DNA from: Streptomyces sp. NBC_01723
GTDB taxonomy: Bacteria > Actinomycetota > Actinomycetes > Streptomycetales > Streptomycetaceae
DNA length: 64,000 nt
Direction: 5' to 3'
Assembly (NCBI RefSeq): GCF_036246005.1
Contig: NZ_CP109171.1
Coordinates: forward strand, 2,840,001 to 2,904,000
Position 1 is the stretch's first letter; the number at the start of each line of letters is the position of its first letter. The notes below the pieces were generated by a model. It saw only the letters and a program-made list of their open reading frames with translations. It was not told the DNA's origin and made no database searches. The position numbers and the translations under genes were made by a program. Below, one piece after another: positions 26,640-36,830 of this stretch.

Positions 26640-26660
26640 CGCGCCACCTCCAGGGTACGT

Positions 26661-26680
26661 ATCTAAGCGCTTGCTCAGAC
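26661..26680 (-). promoter_or_regulatory. Probable TetR operator and -10 region of the acyl-CoA dehydrogenase gene
   Basis: On the minus strand CTGAGCAAGCGCTTAG is a near-dyad centred on AAGCGCTT (26665-26672) and is immediately followed by a TAGATA-like -10. Sites of this shape are commonly bound by TetR repressors of acyl-CoA genes. The TetR gene 57 nt away on the same strand upstream is the obvious candidate. Confidence 0.4.
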
Positions 26681-26736
26681 TTCACCGTACCGGCGGGTAG
26701 GGAGGGGCGTCCAGAGTGGGCCGTGGGTAACCCTCG

Positions 26737-27348
26737 TCACTCCCCCACGGCCGCGAACGCCCCCCGGGCCATCCGGTGCAGCAGTTCCGACGTCACCGCG
26801 CGGCCGGGGAGGGCGCCGGGGCGGCCCAGGTGGGGCGTGGAGTTCAGGAGGCCGAAGACCGAGTGGACGGCCGAGCGGGCGCTCGGTTCCGTGACCGCCG
26901 GATAGACCTCGCGGACCACCCCGACCCACAGCTCGACGTACTGCCGCTGGAGCTGGCGCACCATCTTGCGGTCGGCGTCCCGGAGGCGGTCCAGCTCGCG
27001 GTCGTGCAGGGTGATGAGCGGGCGGTCGTCGAGCGCGAAGTCGATGTGCCCCTCGATGAGCGAGTCGAGGACCGCCTCCGCGTTGCCGGACCCGGAGCCG
27101 GTCACCCCCTCGGCCTCCGCCAGTCGCCGCTTGGCCCCCGTCAGCAGCTGTCCGCTGATCCCGACCAGCAGCTCCGCGAGCATCGCGTCCTTGCCGGCGA
27201 AGTGCCGGTACAGACCGGGGCCGCTGATGCCGACCGCGGCGCCTATCTCGTCGACGCCGACACCGTGGAAACCGCGCTCGGCGAAGAGCCGGGCGGCCTC
27301 CTTGAGGATCTGCTCGCGGCGGGTGGGGGCGTCGGTTCTGGTGGCCAT
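26737..27348 (-). CDS. TetR-family regulator of acyl-CoA/leucine catabolism
   Basis: 203 aa. RREQILKEAARLFAERGFHGVGVDEIGAAVGISGPGLYRHFAGKDAMLAELL (residues 10-60) is a textbook TetR helix-turn-helix. The C-terminal ligand domain is helical without strong motifs. It lies between the acyl-CoA dehydrogenase gene (same strand) and the divergent accD1-accA1-hmgL-acdH operon. Two matching palindromes at 27371-27386 and 27400-27415 sit in the divergent gap. The ligand is probably an acyl-CoA of the leucine pathway, by context. Confidence 0.9.
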   Translation of the reverse strand: MATRTDAPTRREQILKEAARLFAERGFHGVGVDEIGAAVGISGPGLYRHFAGKDAMLAELLVGISGQLLTGAKRRLAEAEGVTGSGSGNAEAVLDSLIEGHIDFALDDRPLITLHDRELDRLRDADRKMVRQLQRQYVELWVGVVREVYPAVTEPSARSAVHSVFGLLNSTPHLGRPGALPGRAVTSELLHRMARGAFAAVGE

Positions 27349-27370
27349 GGGAGCAATTCTAGACAGGGAG

Positions 27371-27415
27371 GTTAGCGGTCGTTAACCTGAAGGAAACGCG
27401 TTAACGCTCATTAAC
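27371..27415. promoter_or_regulatory. Paired TetR-type operators upstream of accD1
   Basis: GTTAGCGGTCGTTAAC (27371-27386) and GTTAACGCTCATTAAC (27400-27415) are two 16-bp imperfect dyads of one consensus, GTTARCGNTCRTTAAC, with starts 29 bp apart. They lie between the TetR gene and accD1, and should control both. Confidence 0.65.
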
Positions 27416-27445
27416 TGGTCGATCACTGGGTGAGGGGACCGCAGG

Positions 27446-29062
27446 ATGCACGAGGCACCGGAGCTGACGACGGCGGCAGATCCCGCGTCCGAGGCCTTTC
27501 GGGCCAACGAGGAGGCGCACGGCGTCCTCGTTCAGGAGCTGCGGGCCAAGCTCGCCGCGGCCCGGCTCGGCGGCGGGGAGCGGGCTCGGGCCCGGCACAC
27601 CGCGCGCGGCAAGCTGCTGCCGCGCGACCGCGTGGACACGCTGCTCGACCCGGGATCGCCGTTCCTGGAGCTGGCGCCGCTCGCGGCCGACGGGCTCTAC
27701 GACGGACAGGCCCCGGCGGCCGGCGTGATCGCCGGCATCGGGCGGGTGAGCGGCCGGGAGTGCGTGGTCGTCGCCAACGACGCCACCGTCAAGGGCGGCA
27801 CGTACTACCCGATGACCGTGAAGAAGCACCTGCGGGCGCAGGAGGTGGCGCTGGAGAACCGGCTGCCGTGCCTGTACCTGGTCGACTCGGGCGGCGCCTT
27901 CCTGCCGATGCAGGACGAGGTCTTCCCCGACCGCGAGCACTTCGGGCGGATCTTCTACAACCAGGCCCGGATGTCCGGCGCCGGCATCCCGCAGATCGCC
28001 GCCGTCCTCGGCTCCTGCACGGCGGGCGGCGCGTACGTCCCGGCGATGAGCGACGAGGCCGTGATCGTCCGCAATCAGGGCACGATCTTCCTGGGCGGCC
28101 CGCCGCTGGTGAAGGCGGCCACCGGCGAGGTGGTCACGGCGGAGGAGCTGGGCGGCGGCGAGGTCCACTCGCGGGTGTCCGGCGTGACCGACCACCTGGC
28201 CGAGGACGACGCGCACGCACTGCGGATCGTGCGGCAGATCGTCTCCACACTGCCCCGGCGCGGCGCGCTCCCCTGGGGCGTGGAGCCCGCCGTCGAGCCG
28301 AAGGCCGACCCGCAGGGGCTGTACGGCGTGGTGCCGGTCGACTCCCGCACCCCCTACGACGTCCGCGAGGTCATCGCGCGCGTGGTGGACGGGTCCCGGT
28401 TCGCCGAGTTCAAGTCGGAGTTCGGGCAGACCCTCGTCACGGGCTTCGCCCGCGTCCACGGCCACCCGGTGGGCATCGTCGCCAACAACGGCATCCTGTT
28501 CGCCGAGTCGGCCCAGAAGGGCGCCCACTTCATCGAGCTGTGCGACCAGCGCGGCATCCCGCTGGTGTTCCTGCAGAACATCTCCGGGTTCATGGTCGGC
28601 CGGGACTACGAGGCCGGCGGCATCGCCAAGCACGGCGCCAAGATGGTGACGGCGGTGGCGTGCACGCGCGTGCCGAAGCTGACGGTGGTCGTCGGCGGCT
28701 CGTACGGCGCGGGGAACTACTCGATGTGCGGGCGGGCCTATTCACCCCGCTTCCTGTGGATGTGGCCCAACGCGAAGATCTCCGTGATGGGCGGCGAGCA
28801 GGCCGCGTCCGTGCTGGCCACGGTCAAGCGGGACCAGCTGGAGGCGCGCGGCGAGGAGTGGCCGGCCGAGGAGGAGGAGACCTTCAAGGCGCCGGTCCGC
28901 GCGCAGTACGAGCGCCAGGGGAACGCCTACTACGCGACCGCCCGCCTGTGGGACGACGGGGTGATCGAGCCCGCCGACACCCGGCGGGTGCTGGGTCTGG
29001 CCCTGACCGCCTGTGCCAACGCGCCGCTGGGTGACCCCCAGTTCGGCGTCTTCCGGATGTGA
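27446..29062 (+). CDS. accD1: Acyl-CoA carboxylase carboxyltransferase subunit (methylcrotonyl-CoA carboxylase beta)
   Basis: 538 aa, typical for the beta subunit of methylcrotonyl-CoA-type carboxylases. It has [105 protein letters not shown] and [39 protein letters not shown]: the acyl-CoA and carboxybiotin sites. It transfers CO2 from biotin to an acyl-CoA. First gene of the accD1-accA1-hmgL-acdH operon, so the substrate is most likely 3-methylcrotonyl-CoA from leucine. Confidence 0.92.
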   Translation: MHEAPELTTAADPASEAFRANEEAHGVLVQELRAKLAAARLGGGERARARHTARGKLLPRDRVDTLLDPGSPFLELAPLAADGLYDGQAPAAGVIAGIGRVSGRECVVVANDATVKGGTYYPMTVKKHLRAQEVALENRLPCLYLVDSGGAFLPMQDEVFPDREHFGRIFYNQARMSGAGIPQIAAVLGSCTAGGAYVPAMSDEAVIVRNQGTIFLGGPPLVKAATGEVVTAEELGGGEVHSRVSGVTDHLAEDDAHALRIVRQIVSTLPRRGALPWGVEPAVEPKADPQGLYGVVPVDSRTPYDVREVIARVVDGSRFAEFKSEFGQTLVTGFARVHGHPVGIVANNGILFAESAQKGAHFIELCDQRGIPLVFLQNISGFMVGRDYEAGGIAKHGAKMVTAVACTRVPKLTVVVGGSYGAGNYSMCGRAYSPRFLWMWPNAKISVMGGEQAASVLATVKRDQLEARGEEWPAEEEETFKAPVRAQYERQGNAYYATARLWDDGVIEPADTRRVLGLALTACANAPLGDPQFGVFRM

Positions 29063-29075
29063 GGAGGGGACTTCG

Positions 29076-31034
29076 ATGGGGAGCCTGATGTTCGACACGG
29101 TACTGGTGGCCAACCGCGGCGAGATCGCGGTGCGGGTCGTCCGGACGCTGCGCGCGATGGGCGTGCGCTCGGTGGCGGTCTTCTCCGACGCCGACGCGGA
29201 CGCGCGGCACGTGCGCGAGGCCGACGAGGCGGTACGGATCGGCCCGGCGCCGGCGGCGGAGAGCTATCTGTCCGCCGAGCGGCTGCTGGAGGCCGCCGCC
29301 CGCACCGGCGCGCAGGCCGTCCACCCGGGGTACGGCTTCCTCGCCGAGAACGCGGGGTTCGCGCGGGCCTGCGAGGAGGCGGGGCTGGTCTTCATCGGGC
29401 CGCCCGCCGACGCCATCGCCCTGATGGGCGACAAGATCCGGGCCAAGGAGACGGTGCGGGCGGCCGGGGTGCCGGTGGTGCCGGGCTCCAGCGGCAGCGG
29501 GCTGACGGACGCCCAGCTCGCCGACGCCGCCCGCGAGATCGGCACCCCGGTGCTGCTCAAGCCGTCGGCCGGCGGTGGCGGCAAGGGGATGCGGCTGGTA
29601 CGGGACGCCGCCGTGCTCGCCGACGAGATCGCCGCCGCCCGCCGCGAGGCCCGCGCCTCCTTCGGCGACGACACGCTCCTCGTGGAGCGCTGGATCGACC
29701 GGCCCCGGCACATCGAGATCCAGGTCCTGGCCGACGGCCACGGGAACGTGGTGCACCTGGGCGAGCGCGAGTGCTCCCTCCAGCGCCGGCACCAGAAGAT
29801 CATCGAGGAGGCGCCCAGCGTGCTCCTCGACGAGGCGACCCGCGCCGCGATGGGCGAGGCCGCCGTGCAGGCGGCGCGCTCGTGCGGGTACCGGGGCGCG
29901 GGCACGGTGGAGTTCATCGTGCCGGGCAGCGACCCGTCGTCGTACTACTTCATGGAGATGAACACCCGCCTCCAGGTGGAGCACCCGGTGACCGAGCTGG
30001 TCACCGGCCTCGACCTGGTGGAGTGGCAGCTGCGGGTGGCGGCGGGTGAACCGCTCGGCTTCGCGCAGGAGGACGTCCGGCTGACCGGGCACGCGGTGGA
30101 GGCCCGGCTGTGCGCCGAGGACCCGGCGCGCGGCTTCCTCCCCTCCGGCGGCACGGTGCTGCGGCTGCGCGAGCCCGAGGGCGACGGGGTACGCACCGAC
30201 TCCGGGCTCAGCGAGGGCAGCGAGGTCGGCAGCCTCTACGACCCGATGCTGTCCAAGGTGATCGCGTACGGCCCCGACCGGGAGACGGCGCTGCGCAAGC
30301 TGCGGGCGGCCCTGGCCAGGACGGTGACGCTGGGCGTGCAGACCAACGCCGGGTTCCTGCGGCGGCTGCTCGCGCACCCGGCGGTGGTGGCGGGCGACCT
30401 GGACACCGGGCTGGTGGAGCGCGAGGCCGACGGCCTGGTCACCACGGACGTACCGGAGGAGGTGTACGAGGCGGCGGCGGCCGTACGGCTGGACGCGCTG
30501 CGTCCGCGCGGGGACGGCTGGACGGACCCGTTCTCGGTGCCGGACGGCTGGCGCACGGGCGGCGAGCCGAAGCCGGCGGCCTTCCCGATGCGGGCGCCGG
30601 GGCTCGACCCCGTCACGCACTCCCCGCGCGGCACCCACACCGTCGCCGACGACCAGGTGGCCGTCACCCTCGACGGCGTCCGGCACACCTTCCACCGCGT
30701 CGCCGACTGGCTGGGCCGCGACGGCGACGCCTGGCAGGTGCGCGACCACGACCCGGTCGCCGCGTCACTCACCCGCTCCGCCCACGCGGGCGCCGACTCG
30801 CTCACCGCGCCCATGCCGGGCACGGTGACGGTGGTGAAGGTCGCCGTCGGCGACGAGGTGACCGCCGGACAGAGCCTGCTGGTCGTGGAGGCGATGAAGA
30901 TGGAGCACGTCATCTCCGCCCCGCACGCCGGCACCGTCGCCGAACTGGACGTCGCGCCCGGCACCACGGTCGCCATGGACCAGGTGCTGGCGGTCATCAC
31001 CCCGGTGGCGGACGAAGAGGAGGAGACGGCATGA
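29076..31034 (+). CDS. accA1: Biotin carboxylase/biotin carrier subunit (methylcrotonyl-CoA carboxylase alpha)
   Basis: 652 aa. [25 protein letters not shown] begins the biotin carboxylase domain. [16 protein letters not shown] is the ATP-grasp loop, and [22 protein letters not shown] and [16 protein letters not shown] are catalytic. The C-terminal biotinyl domain carries [11 protein letters not shown], with the biotinylated Lys near residue 607. It carboxylates its own biotin with ATP and bicarbonate, then passes it to AccD1. The ATG at 29076 follows GAGGAGGGG; an internal ATG at 29088 is an alternative start. Its stop overlaps the hmgL ATG (ATGA). Confidence 0.93.
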   Translation: MGSLMFDTVLVANRGEIAVRVVRTLRAMGVRSVAVFSDADADARHVREADEAVRIGPAPAAESYLSAERLLEAAARTGAQAVHPGYGFLAENAGFARACEEAGLVFIGPPADAIALMGDKIRAKETVRAAGVPVVPGSSGSGLTDAQLADAAREIGTPVLLKPSAGGGGKGMRLVRDAAVLADEIAAARREARASFGDDTLLVERWIDRPRHIEIQVLADGHGNVVHLGERECSLQRRHQKIIEEAPSVLLDEATRAAMGEAAVQAARSCGYRGAGTVEFIVPGSDPSSYYFMEMNTRLQVEHPVTELVTGLDLVEWQLRVAAGEPLGFAQEDVRLTGHAVEARLCAEDPARGFLPSGGTVLRLREPEGDGVRTDSGLSEGSEVGSLYDPMLSKVIAYGPDRETALRKLRAALARTVTLGVQTNAGFLRRLLAHPAVVAGDLDTGLVEREADGLVTTDVPEEVYEAAAAVRLDALRPRGDGWTDPFSVPDGWRTGGEPKPAAFPMRAPGLDPVTHSPRGTHTVADDQVAVTLDGVRHTFHRVADWLGRDGDAWQVRDHDPVAASLTRSAHAGADSLTAPMPGTVTVVKVAVGDEVTAGQSLLVVEAMKMEHVISAPHAGTVAELDVAPGTTVAMDQVLAVITPVADEEEETA

Positions 31035-31996
31035 GCACCCCCGACCCGGTCCTGCCCATGACGGTGCCGGCCGAGGGCCTGCCCGCCCGCGTCCGCATCC
31101 ACGAGGTCGGCGCCCGAGACGGCCTCCAGAACGAGAAGGCGATCGTCCCGGCGGCGGTGAAGGCGGAGTTCGTCCGCCGCCTCGCCGGGACCGGCCTGAC
31201 CACCATCGAGGCGACGAGCTTCGTGCACCCCGAGTGGGTGCCGCAGCTGGCGGACGCGGAGGAGCTGTTCCCGGCGGTCGCGGACCTGCCGGTCGACCTC
31301 CCCGTCCTGGTGCCGAACGAGCGCGGCCTGGACCGCGCGCTGGCGCTGGGCGCCCGGCGGGTGGCGGTCTTCGCCAGTGCCACGGAGTCCTTCGCCAAGG
31401 CCAACCTGAACCGCACGGTGGACGAGGCCCTGGCCATGTTCGCGCCGGTGGTGGCGCGGGCGAAGGCGGCGGACGTGCACGTGCGGGGCTACCTGTCGAT
31501 GTGCTTCGGCGACCCCTGGGAGGGCGCGGTCCCCGTCCCGCAGGTGGTGCGGGTCTGCCGGGCCCTGCTGGACATGGGCTGCGACGAGTTGAGCCTCGGC
31601 GACACCATCGGGGTGGCGACCCCGGGCCACGTCGGGGCCCTGCTCACCGCGCTCACCGAGGCGGGCGTCCCCGTGGAAGCGCTCGGCGTGCACTTCCACG
31701 ACACCTACGGCCAGGCCCTGTCCAACACGCTGACCGCGCTGCGGCACGGCGTGACGACGGTCGACGCCTCCGCCGGCGGCCTGGGCGGCTGCCCGTACGC
31801 CAAGTCCGCCACCGGCAACCTCGCCACCGAAGACCTCGTGTGGATGCTGCGCGGCCTCGGCATCGACACCGGCGTCGACCTCGGCCGTCTCGTCGCCACC
31901 AGCGTCTGGATGGCCGCCCACCTGGGCCGACCCAGCCCGTCCCGCACCGTACGAGCCCTCGCCGGCTCGGGCGCCGACTCCCACCAGGAGCAGTGA
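31031..31996 (+). CDS. hmgL: Hydroxymethylglutaryl-CoA lyase
   Basis: 321 aa. [21 protein letters not shown] carries the catalytic Arg and metal Asp of HMG-CoA lyases. [49 protein letters not shown] and [21 protein letters not shown] (active-site Cys) complete the signature. It splits 3-hydroxy-3-methylglutaryl-CoA to acetoacetate and acetyl-CoA, the last step of leucine breakdown. It is coupled by ATGA overlap to accA1 and followed after 6 nt by acdH. Confidence 0.94.
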   Translation: MSTPDPVLPMTVPAEGLPARVRIHEVGARDGLQNEKAIVPAAVKAEFVRRLAGTGLTTIEATSFVHPEWVPQLADAEELFPAVADLPVDLPVLVPNERGLDRALALGARRVAVFASATESFAKANLNRTVDEALAMFAPVVARAKAADVHVRGYLSMCFGDPWEGAVPVPQVVRVCRALLDMGCDELSLGDTIGVATPGHVGALLTALTEAGVPVEALGVHFHDTYGQALSNTLTALRHGVTTVDASAGGLGGCPYAKSATGNLATEDLVWMLRGLGIDTGVDLGRLVATSVWMAAHLGRPSPSRTVRALAGSGADSHQEQ

Positions 31997-32002
31997 ACAG
32001 CC

Positions 32003-33163
32003 ATGGACCACAAGCTCTCCCCCGAACTGGAAGAACTCCGCCGCACGGTGGAGGCGTTCGCCCACGACGTCGTGGCGCCCAAGATCGGCGACTTCTACGA
32101 GCGGCACGAGTTCCCGTACGAGATCGTCCGCGAGATGGGCCGCATGGGCCTGTTCGGGCTGCCGTTCCCGGAGGAGTACGGCGGCATGGGCGGCGACTAC
32201 CTGGCCCTCGGCATCGCCCTGGAGGAGCTGGCGCGGGTCGACTCGTCGGTGGCGATCACGTTGGAGGCGGGGGTCTCGCTGGGCGCGATGCCCGTCCACC
32301 TGTTCGGCACCGAGGAGCAGAAGCGCGAGTGGCTGCCCCGGCTGTGCTCGGGCGAGATCCTGGGCGCCTTCGGCCTGACCGAGCCGGACGGCGGCTCGGA
32401 CGCGGGCGCGACGCGGACGACGGCGCGGCTCGACGAGGCGACCGGCGAGTGGGTGATCAACGGCACCAAGTGCTTCATCACCAACTCGGGCACGGACATC
32501 ACGGGCCTGGTGACGGTCACGGCGGTCACCGGCCGCAAGCCGGACGGCCGGCCGCTGATCTCGGCCATCATCGTCCCGTCGGGCACGCCGGGCTTCACGG
32601 TGGCCGCCCCGTACTCGAAGGTCGGCTGGAACGCGTCGGACACCCGCGAGCTGTCCTTCTCCGACGTCAGGGTCCCGGCGGCGAACCTGCTGGGCGAGAA
32701 GGGACGCGGCTACGCGCAGTTCCTGCGCATCCTGGACGAGGGACGCATCGCCATCGCCGCGCTGGGTACGGGACTCGCGCAGGGCTGTGTGGACGAGTCG
32801 GTCAGGTATGCGAAGGAACGTCACGCCTTCGGCAAGCCCATCGGTGCCAACCAGGCCATCCAGTTCAAGATCGCGGACATGGAGATGAAGGCGCACACCT
32901 CCCGCCTCGCCTGGCGGGACGCGGCCTCCCGCCTGGTGACGGGCGAGCCGTTCAAGAAGGAGGCGGCGCTGGCGAAGCTGTACTCGTCGACGGTGGCCGT
33001 GGACAACGCCCGGGACGCCACCCAGATCCACGGCGGCTACGGGTTCATGAACGAGTACCCGGTCGCCCGCATGTGGCGGGACGCGAAGATCCTGGAGATC
33101 GGCGAGGGCACCAGCGAGGTCCAGCGGATGCTGATCGCACGGGAGTTGGGGCTGGTGAGCTGA
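32003..33163 (+). CDS. acdH: Acyl-CoA dehydrogenase AcdH (isovaleryl/branched-chain)
   Basis: 386 aa. LGAFGLTEPDGGSDAGATRTTA is the flavin motif, ERHAFGKPIGANQAIQFKIADM and QIHGGYGFMNEYPVARMWRDAKILEIGEGTSEVQRMLIARELGL close the fold, with the Glu of EGTSEV in the classical catalytic-base position. This differs from the YGGT-type paralogue at 25482-26639. It introduces the alpha-beta double bond in branched-chain acyl-CoA, probably isovaleryl-CoA, feeding AccA1/AccD1. In Streptomyces AcdH is linked to branched-chain amino acid breakdown that supplies polyketide precursors (established knowledge). Last gene of the operon. Confidence 0.92.
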   Translation: MDHKLSPELEELRRTVEAFAHDVVAPKIGDFYERHEFPYEIVREMGRMGLFGLPFPEEYGGMGGDYLALGIALEELARVDSSVAITLEAGVSLGAMPVHLFGTEEQKREWLPRLCSGEILGAFGLTEPDGGSDAGATRTTARLDEATGEWVINGTKCFITNSGTDITGLVTVTAVTGRKPDGRPLISAIIVPSGTPGFTVAAPYSKVGWNASDTRELSFSDVRVPAANLLGEKGRGYAQFLRILDEGRIAIAALGTGLAQGCVDESVRYAKERHAFGKPIGANQAIQFKIADMEMKAHTSRLAWRDAASRLVTGEPFKKEAALAKLYSSTVAVDNARDATQIHGGYGFMNEYPVARMWRDAKILEIGEGTSEVQRMLIARELGLVS

Positions 33164-33184
33164 GACGGGACGCCGTCGCGGGGC

Positions 33185-33200
33185 GGGGCCGGACGGCCCC
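33185..33200 (+). terminator. Hairpin terminator after acdH
   Basis: GGGGCCG and CGGCCCC are perfect 7-bp arms around GA, 22 nt after the acdH stop and before the desE iron box. No T-run follows, which is common in Streptomyces. Confidence 0.5.
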
Positions 33201-33216
33201 ACCCCTGGACAAGATC

Positions 33217-33235
33217 TGAGGTTAGGCTAACCTAC
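33217..33235. promoter_or_regulatory. Iron box upstream of desE
   Basis: TGAGGTTAGGCTAACCTAC matches the 19-bp DmdR1/IdeR/DtxR box TTAGGTTAGGCTAACCTAA at 17 positions. It lies 50 nt before the desE ATG and should repress it when Fe(II) is plentiful. Confidence 0.85.
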
Positions 33236-33284
33236 CCTCGAATTGTCCCGCGGAGCTCCGCACCGTTCGAAAGCAGTCACCACC

Positions 33285-34328
33285 ATGCGCAACGCCAGAG
33301 CTGCCCACCCGACCCGTCGCGGAATCCTCGCCGCCGGCGGCGCCCTCGGCCTCGGTGCCGCGCTCGCGGCCTGCGGGGACGACGACGCGAAGAGCGGCTC
33401 GGGCGACGACGCGGGCGCCGGCAAGTCCGGCCCCTGGTCCTTCAAGGACGACCGCGGCACGACCGTGAAGCTGGACTCGGTACCGAAGAACATCGTCGCC
33501 TTCACCGGTGTCGCGGCCGCCCTCTGGGACTACGGCGTCCAGGTCAAGGGCGTCTTCGGGCCCACCACGACCAAGGACGGCAAGCCCGACGTCCAGGCCG
33601 GCGACCTCGACGTCGACAAGGTCACCGTCCTCGGCAACGAGTGGGGCAAGCTCAACGTCGAGAAGTACGCGACCCTCGCCCCCGAGGTGCTCATCACCAC
33701 GACGTTCGACACCGCGGGCACCCTCTGGTCGGTCCCGGAGGAGTCCAAGGACAAGGTCGCCAAACTCGCGCCGAGCGTGGCCGTCTCGGTCTTCGACCGC
33801 CAGCTCACCCAGCCGCTCCAGCGCATGTGGGAGCTGGCCGAGTCGCTGGGCGCCGACATGAGGGCCAAGAAGGTCACCGACGCCAAGGCCGCCTTCGAGA
33901 AGGCCGCCGCCCGGCTGCGCGCCGCCGCCAAGGCCAAGCCCGAGATCAGGGTCCTGGCCGGCTCCGCGAGCGCCGACCTCTTCTACGTCTCCGGCACCAA
34001 CCTGTCGGTGGACCTGGAGTACTTCAAGGCCCTCGGCGTGAACTTCGTCGAGCCCTCGGAGGAGGCGAAGAAGGCGACCGGCGGCTGGTTCGAGAGCCTG
34101 AGCTGGGAGAACGTCGACAAGCACCCGGCCGACGTGATCATCATGGACGACCGCGCCTCCACCATCCAGCCCGCGGACATCACCGAGGGCACCTGGAAGC
34201 AGCTCCCGGCGGTCAAGGCCGGCCAGGTCATCGCCCGTTCCCCCGAGCCGATCCTGTCCTACGACAAGTGCACGCCACTGCTGAACAACCTCGCCGAGGC
34301 CATCGAGAACGCCAAGAAGGTCGGCTGA
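33285..34328 (+). CDS. desE: Ferrioxamine-binding lipoprotein DesE
   Basis: 347 aa. The signal MRNARAAHPTRRGILAAGGALGLGAALAACG ends in a lipobox (LAAC), and it carries a twin-arginine-like RRG. The rest is an iron-siderophore binding protein of the FhuD/FecB type: WSFKDDRGTTVKLDSVPKNIVAFTG, LAPEVLITTTFDTAG and VIIMDDRAS. It captures ferrioxamine at the outer face of the membrane and delivers it to an ABC permease not encoded here. An iron box precedes it and a ferrisiderophore reductase-like gene follows 25 nt later. Confidence 0.92.
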   Translation: MRNARAAHPTRRGILAAGGALGLGAALAACGDDDAKSGSGDDAGAGKSGPWSFKDDRGTTVKLDSVPKNIVAFTGVAAALWDYGVQVKGVFGPTTTKDGKPDVQAGDLDVDKVTVLGNEWGKLNVEKYATLAPEVLITTTFDTAGTLWSVPEESKDKVAKLAPSVAVSVFDRQLTQPLQRMWELAESLGADMRAKKVTDAKAAFEKAAARLRAAAKAKPEIRVLAGSASADLFYVSGTNLSVDLEYFKALGVNFVEPSEEAKKATGGWFESLSWENVDKHPADVIIMDDRASTIQPADITEGTWKQLPAVKAGQVIARSPEPILSYDKCTPLLNNLAEAIENAKKVG

Positions 34329-34353
34329 CCTTCTCCGTCTCCCGGAGCACGCC

Positions 34354-35214
34354 ATGACGACGGCCGTAGCCGCCCCGTTCCGTTTCTTCTCCCTCCAGGT
34401 CGTACGGACGAGGCGGCTCGGTCCGTCTCTGACCCGTGTCACCTTCGCCGGGAACGACCTGAGCGCCTTCCACTCGGACGGCCGCGACCAGTCCCTGTCG
34501 CTGTTCCTGCCGCACCCGGGCCAGTCCGAGCCCGCGGTGCCCCTGGAGCAGGGCGACGGGTGGTGGCAGGCATGGCGTGAACTCCCGGACGACGTACGGG
34601 CGGTGATGCGCTCGTACACGCTGCGGGCGCTCCGGCGCGACGCCGACGGCGACACCGCCGAGATCGACGTCGACTTCGTGCTGCACGGCGTCGAACCCGG
34701 CGCCGCCTTCGAGGCCGGCCCCGCCGCCCGCTGGGCCGCCGCCGCCACCGCCGGGGACCGCGTCCTGCTGCTCGGCCCGGCGATCGCCGACAACCGGGCG
34801 ATCCGCTTCCGGCCGCCCGAGGACACCGACCTGGTGGTGATCTGGGGCGACGAGACCGCCGTACCGGCCGCCTGCGCGATCGTCGAGTCGCTGCCCGCCG
34901 GCACCCGCGCCCGGGTCTGGCTGGAAGTGCCGCACGCCGAGGACGCGCAGGACCTCGAGACGGCGGCGGACGCCGAGATCACCTGGCTGGTCCGGGACGC
35001 CACCGGCGGCCCCGAGGCCACCCTGACCACCCTGCGGGACGCGCGGCTGCCGGACGCCGAGCGCCCCTACGTCTGGATCGCGGGCGAGTCCGGCTGCGTC
35101 AAGGCGCTGCGGCGGCACTTCGTGCGCGAGCGCGGCATCGACCGGCGGCGCATCACCTTCGTCGGCTACTGGCGCCAGGGGCTGACGGAGGAACAGCTCC
35201 GCGAACAGGGCTGA
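34354..35214 (+). CDS. Siderophore-interacting FAD-dependent reductase
   Basis: 286 aa. RFFSLQVVRTRRLGPSLTRVTFAGNDL begins the FAD-binding ferredoxin-reductase-type barrel, and MRSYTLRALRRDADGDTAEIDVDFVLHG carries the RxYT flavin motif. The C-terminal NAD(P)-like domain has VWIAGESGCVKALRRHFVRERGIDRRRITFVGYWRQG, the SIP-family ending. It releases iron from ferrioxamine by reducing Fe(III) in the cytoplasm. It lies directly after desE and before the desABCD operon, so uptake, release and synthesis of the siderophore are side by side. Confidence 0.9.
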   Translation: MTTAVAAPFRFFSLQVVRTRRLGPSLTRVTFAGNDLSAFHSDGRDQSLSLFLPHPGQSEPAVPLEQGDGWWQAWRELPDDVRAVMRSYTLRALRRDADGDTAEIDVDFVLHGVEPGAAFEAGPAARWAAAATAGDRVLLLGPAIADNRAIRFRPPEDTDLVVIWGDETAVPAACAIVESLPAGTRARVWLEVPHAEDAQDLETAADAEITWLVRDATGGPEATLTTLRDARLPDAERPYVWIAGESGCVKALRRHFVRERGIDRRRITFVGYWRQGLTEEQLREQG

Positions 35215-35281
35215 GACCACCGGCCCTTGCTGCCGCGCACCTGAGTGACGGCAGTCACGCAAGGGGCCGCGTTTGATCCAC

Positions 35282-35310
35282 TCGACTTAGGTTAGGCTAA
35301 CCTAAGTCGA
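35282..35310. promoter_or_regulatory. Iron box upstream of desA (29-bp palindrome)
   Basis: TTAGGTTAGGCTAACCTAA at 35287-35305 is a perfect match to the actinobacterial iron box. It is extended to a perfect 29-bp dyad (14-nt arms around one G). It lies about 80 nt before the desA start, with the promoter presumably overlapping. Confidence 0.9.
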
Positions 35311-35387
35311 AGCAAGGGCTCCGCCCCTTACGCCCTTTCCCGCCCTTCCCCCTCCCTCTCGGACCGTCCCCACCGGAGGACCCCCAC

Positions 35388-36830
35388 ATGCGCTCGCACC
35401 TGCTCAACGACACCACCGCGGAGCAGTACCGCCGCTCCGTGATCGAAGGAGTCGAGCGGGTGGCCGCCAGAATCGCCACCACCGACCGCCCGTTCACCGG
35501 CGTCACGGTCGACGCCCTCTCCCCCCGCATCGACGAGATCGACCTCGACCGGCCGCTGCACGACACGGCCGCGGTCCTCGACGAGCTGGAGGACGTCTAC
35601 CTCCGCGACGCCGTCTACTTCCACCACCCCCGCTACCTCGCCCACCTCAACTGCCCGGTCGTCATACCGGCGGTGCTCGGCGAGGCGGTACTGTCCGCCG
35701 TCAACTCCTCCCTGGACACCTGGGACCAGTCGGCCGGCGGCACGCTCATCGAGCGGAAACTGATCGACTGGACCACCGCCCGCATCGGCCTCGGCCCCGC
35801 CGCCGACGGCGTGTTCACCTCCGGGGGCACCCAGTCCAACCTCCAGGCACTGCTGCTGGCCCGCGAGGAGGCCAAGACCGACTCCCTGGGCAAACTGCGC
35901 ATCTTCGCCTCCGAGGTCAGCCACTTCAGCGTGCAGAAGTCCGCGAAACTCCTCGGCCTCGGCCCGGACGCCGTCGTCTCGATCCCCGTCGACCAGGACA
36001 AGCGCCTGCACACCGTGGCCCTCGCCCGTGAGCTGGAGCGCTGCGCGCAGGACGGCCTCGTCCCCATGGCCGTCGTCGCCACCGGCGGCACCACCGACTT
36101 CGGCTCCATCGACCCGCTCCCGGAGATCGCCGCGCTCTGCGAGCAGTACGGCGTGTGGATGCACGTGGACGCGGCCTACGGCTGCGGGCTGCTCGCCTCC
36201 CTGAAGTACCGGGACCGGCTGGCCGGCATCGAGCGGGCCGACTCGGTCACGGTCGACTACCACAAGTCCTTCTTCCAGCCGGTGAGTTCCTCCGCCGTGC
36301 TGGTCCGGGACGCGGCCACCCTGCGCCACGCCACCTACCACGCGGAGTACCTCAACCCGCGCCGCATGGTGCAGGAACGTATCCCCAACCAGGTGGACAA
36401 GTCGCTCCAGACCACCCGCCGCTTCGACGCGCTCAAGCTGTGGATGACGCTGCGCGTGATGGGCGCCGACGGCATCGGGCAGCTCTTCGACGAGGTGTGC
36501 GACCTGGCCGCCGAGGGCTGGCGGATGATCGCCGCCGACCCGCGCTACGACGTCGTCGTGGAGCCGAGCCTGTCCACCCTGGTCTTCCGCTACATCCCGG
36601 CGGCCGTCACCGACCCCGCCGAGATCGACCGCGCCAACCTGTACGCCCGCCGGGCCCTGTTCGCCTCCGGCGACGCCGTGGTCGCGGGCACCAAGGTGGC
36701 CGGACGCCACTACCTGAAGTTCACCCTGCTCAACCCCGAGACGACCACGGCCGACATCGCCGCCGTCCTCGACCTGATCGCCGGCCACGCCGAGCAGTAC
36801 CTGGGAGAGTCCCTTGACCGCGCTTCCTGA
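35388..36830 (+). CDS. desA: Lysine decarboxylase DesA (PLP-dependent)
   Basis: 480 aa, group II PLP decarboxylase. [63 protein letters not shown] (PLP Asp) and [22 protein letters not shown] (PLP Lys near 293) are all present. It makes cadaverine from lysine, the first step of desferrioxamine synthesis. The long leader carries a perfect iron box. The 3' end overlaps desB by 17 nt. Confidence 0.95.
   Translation: MRSHLLNDTTAEQYRRSVIEGVERVAARIATTDRPFTGVTVDALSPRIDEIDLDRPLHDTAAVLDELEDVYLRDAVYFHHPRYLAHLNCPVVIPAVLGEAVLSAVNSSLDTWDQSAGGTLIERKLIDWTTARIGLGPAADGVFTSGGTQSNLQALLLAREEAKTDSLGKLRIFASEVSHFSVQKSAKLLGLGPDAVVSIPVDQDKRLHTVALARELERCAQDGLVPMAVVATGGTTDFGSIDPLPEIAALCEQYGVWMHVDAAYGCGLLASLKYRDRLAGIERADSVTVDYHKSFFQPVSSSAVLVRDAATLRHATYHAEYLNPRRMVQERIPNQVDKSLQTTRRFDALKLWMTLRVMGADGIGQLFDEVCDLAAEGWRMIAADPRYDVVVEPSLSTLVFRYIPAAVTDPAEIDRANLYARRALFASGDAVVAGTKVAGRHYLKFTLLNPETTTADIAAVLDLIAGHAEQYLGESLDRAS

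Noticed and set aside
243..26672. Octamer AAGCGCTT shared by two promoters as one regulon
   Set aside because: The neighbouring regulators are LacI and TetR proteins; a self-complementary CG-centred octamer can recur by chance.
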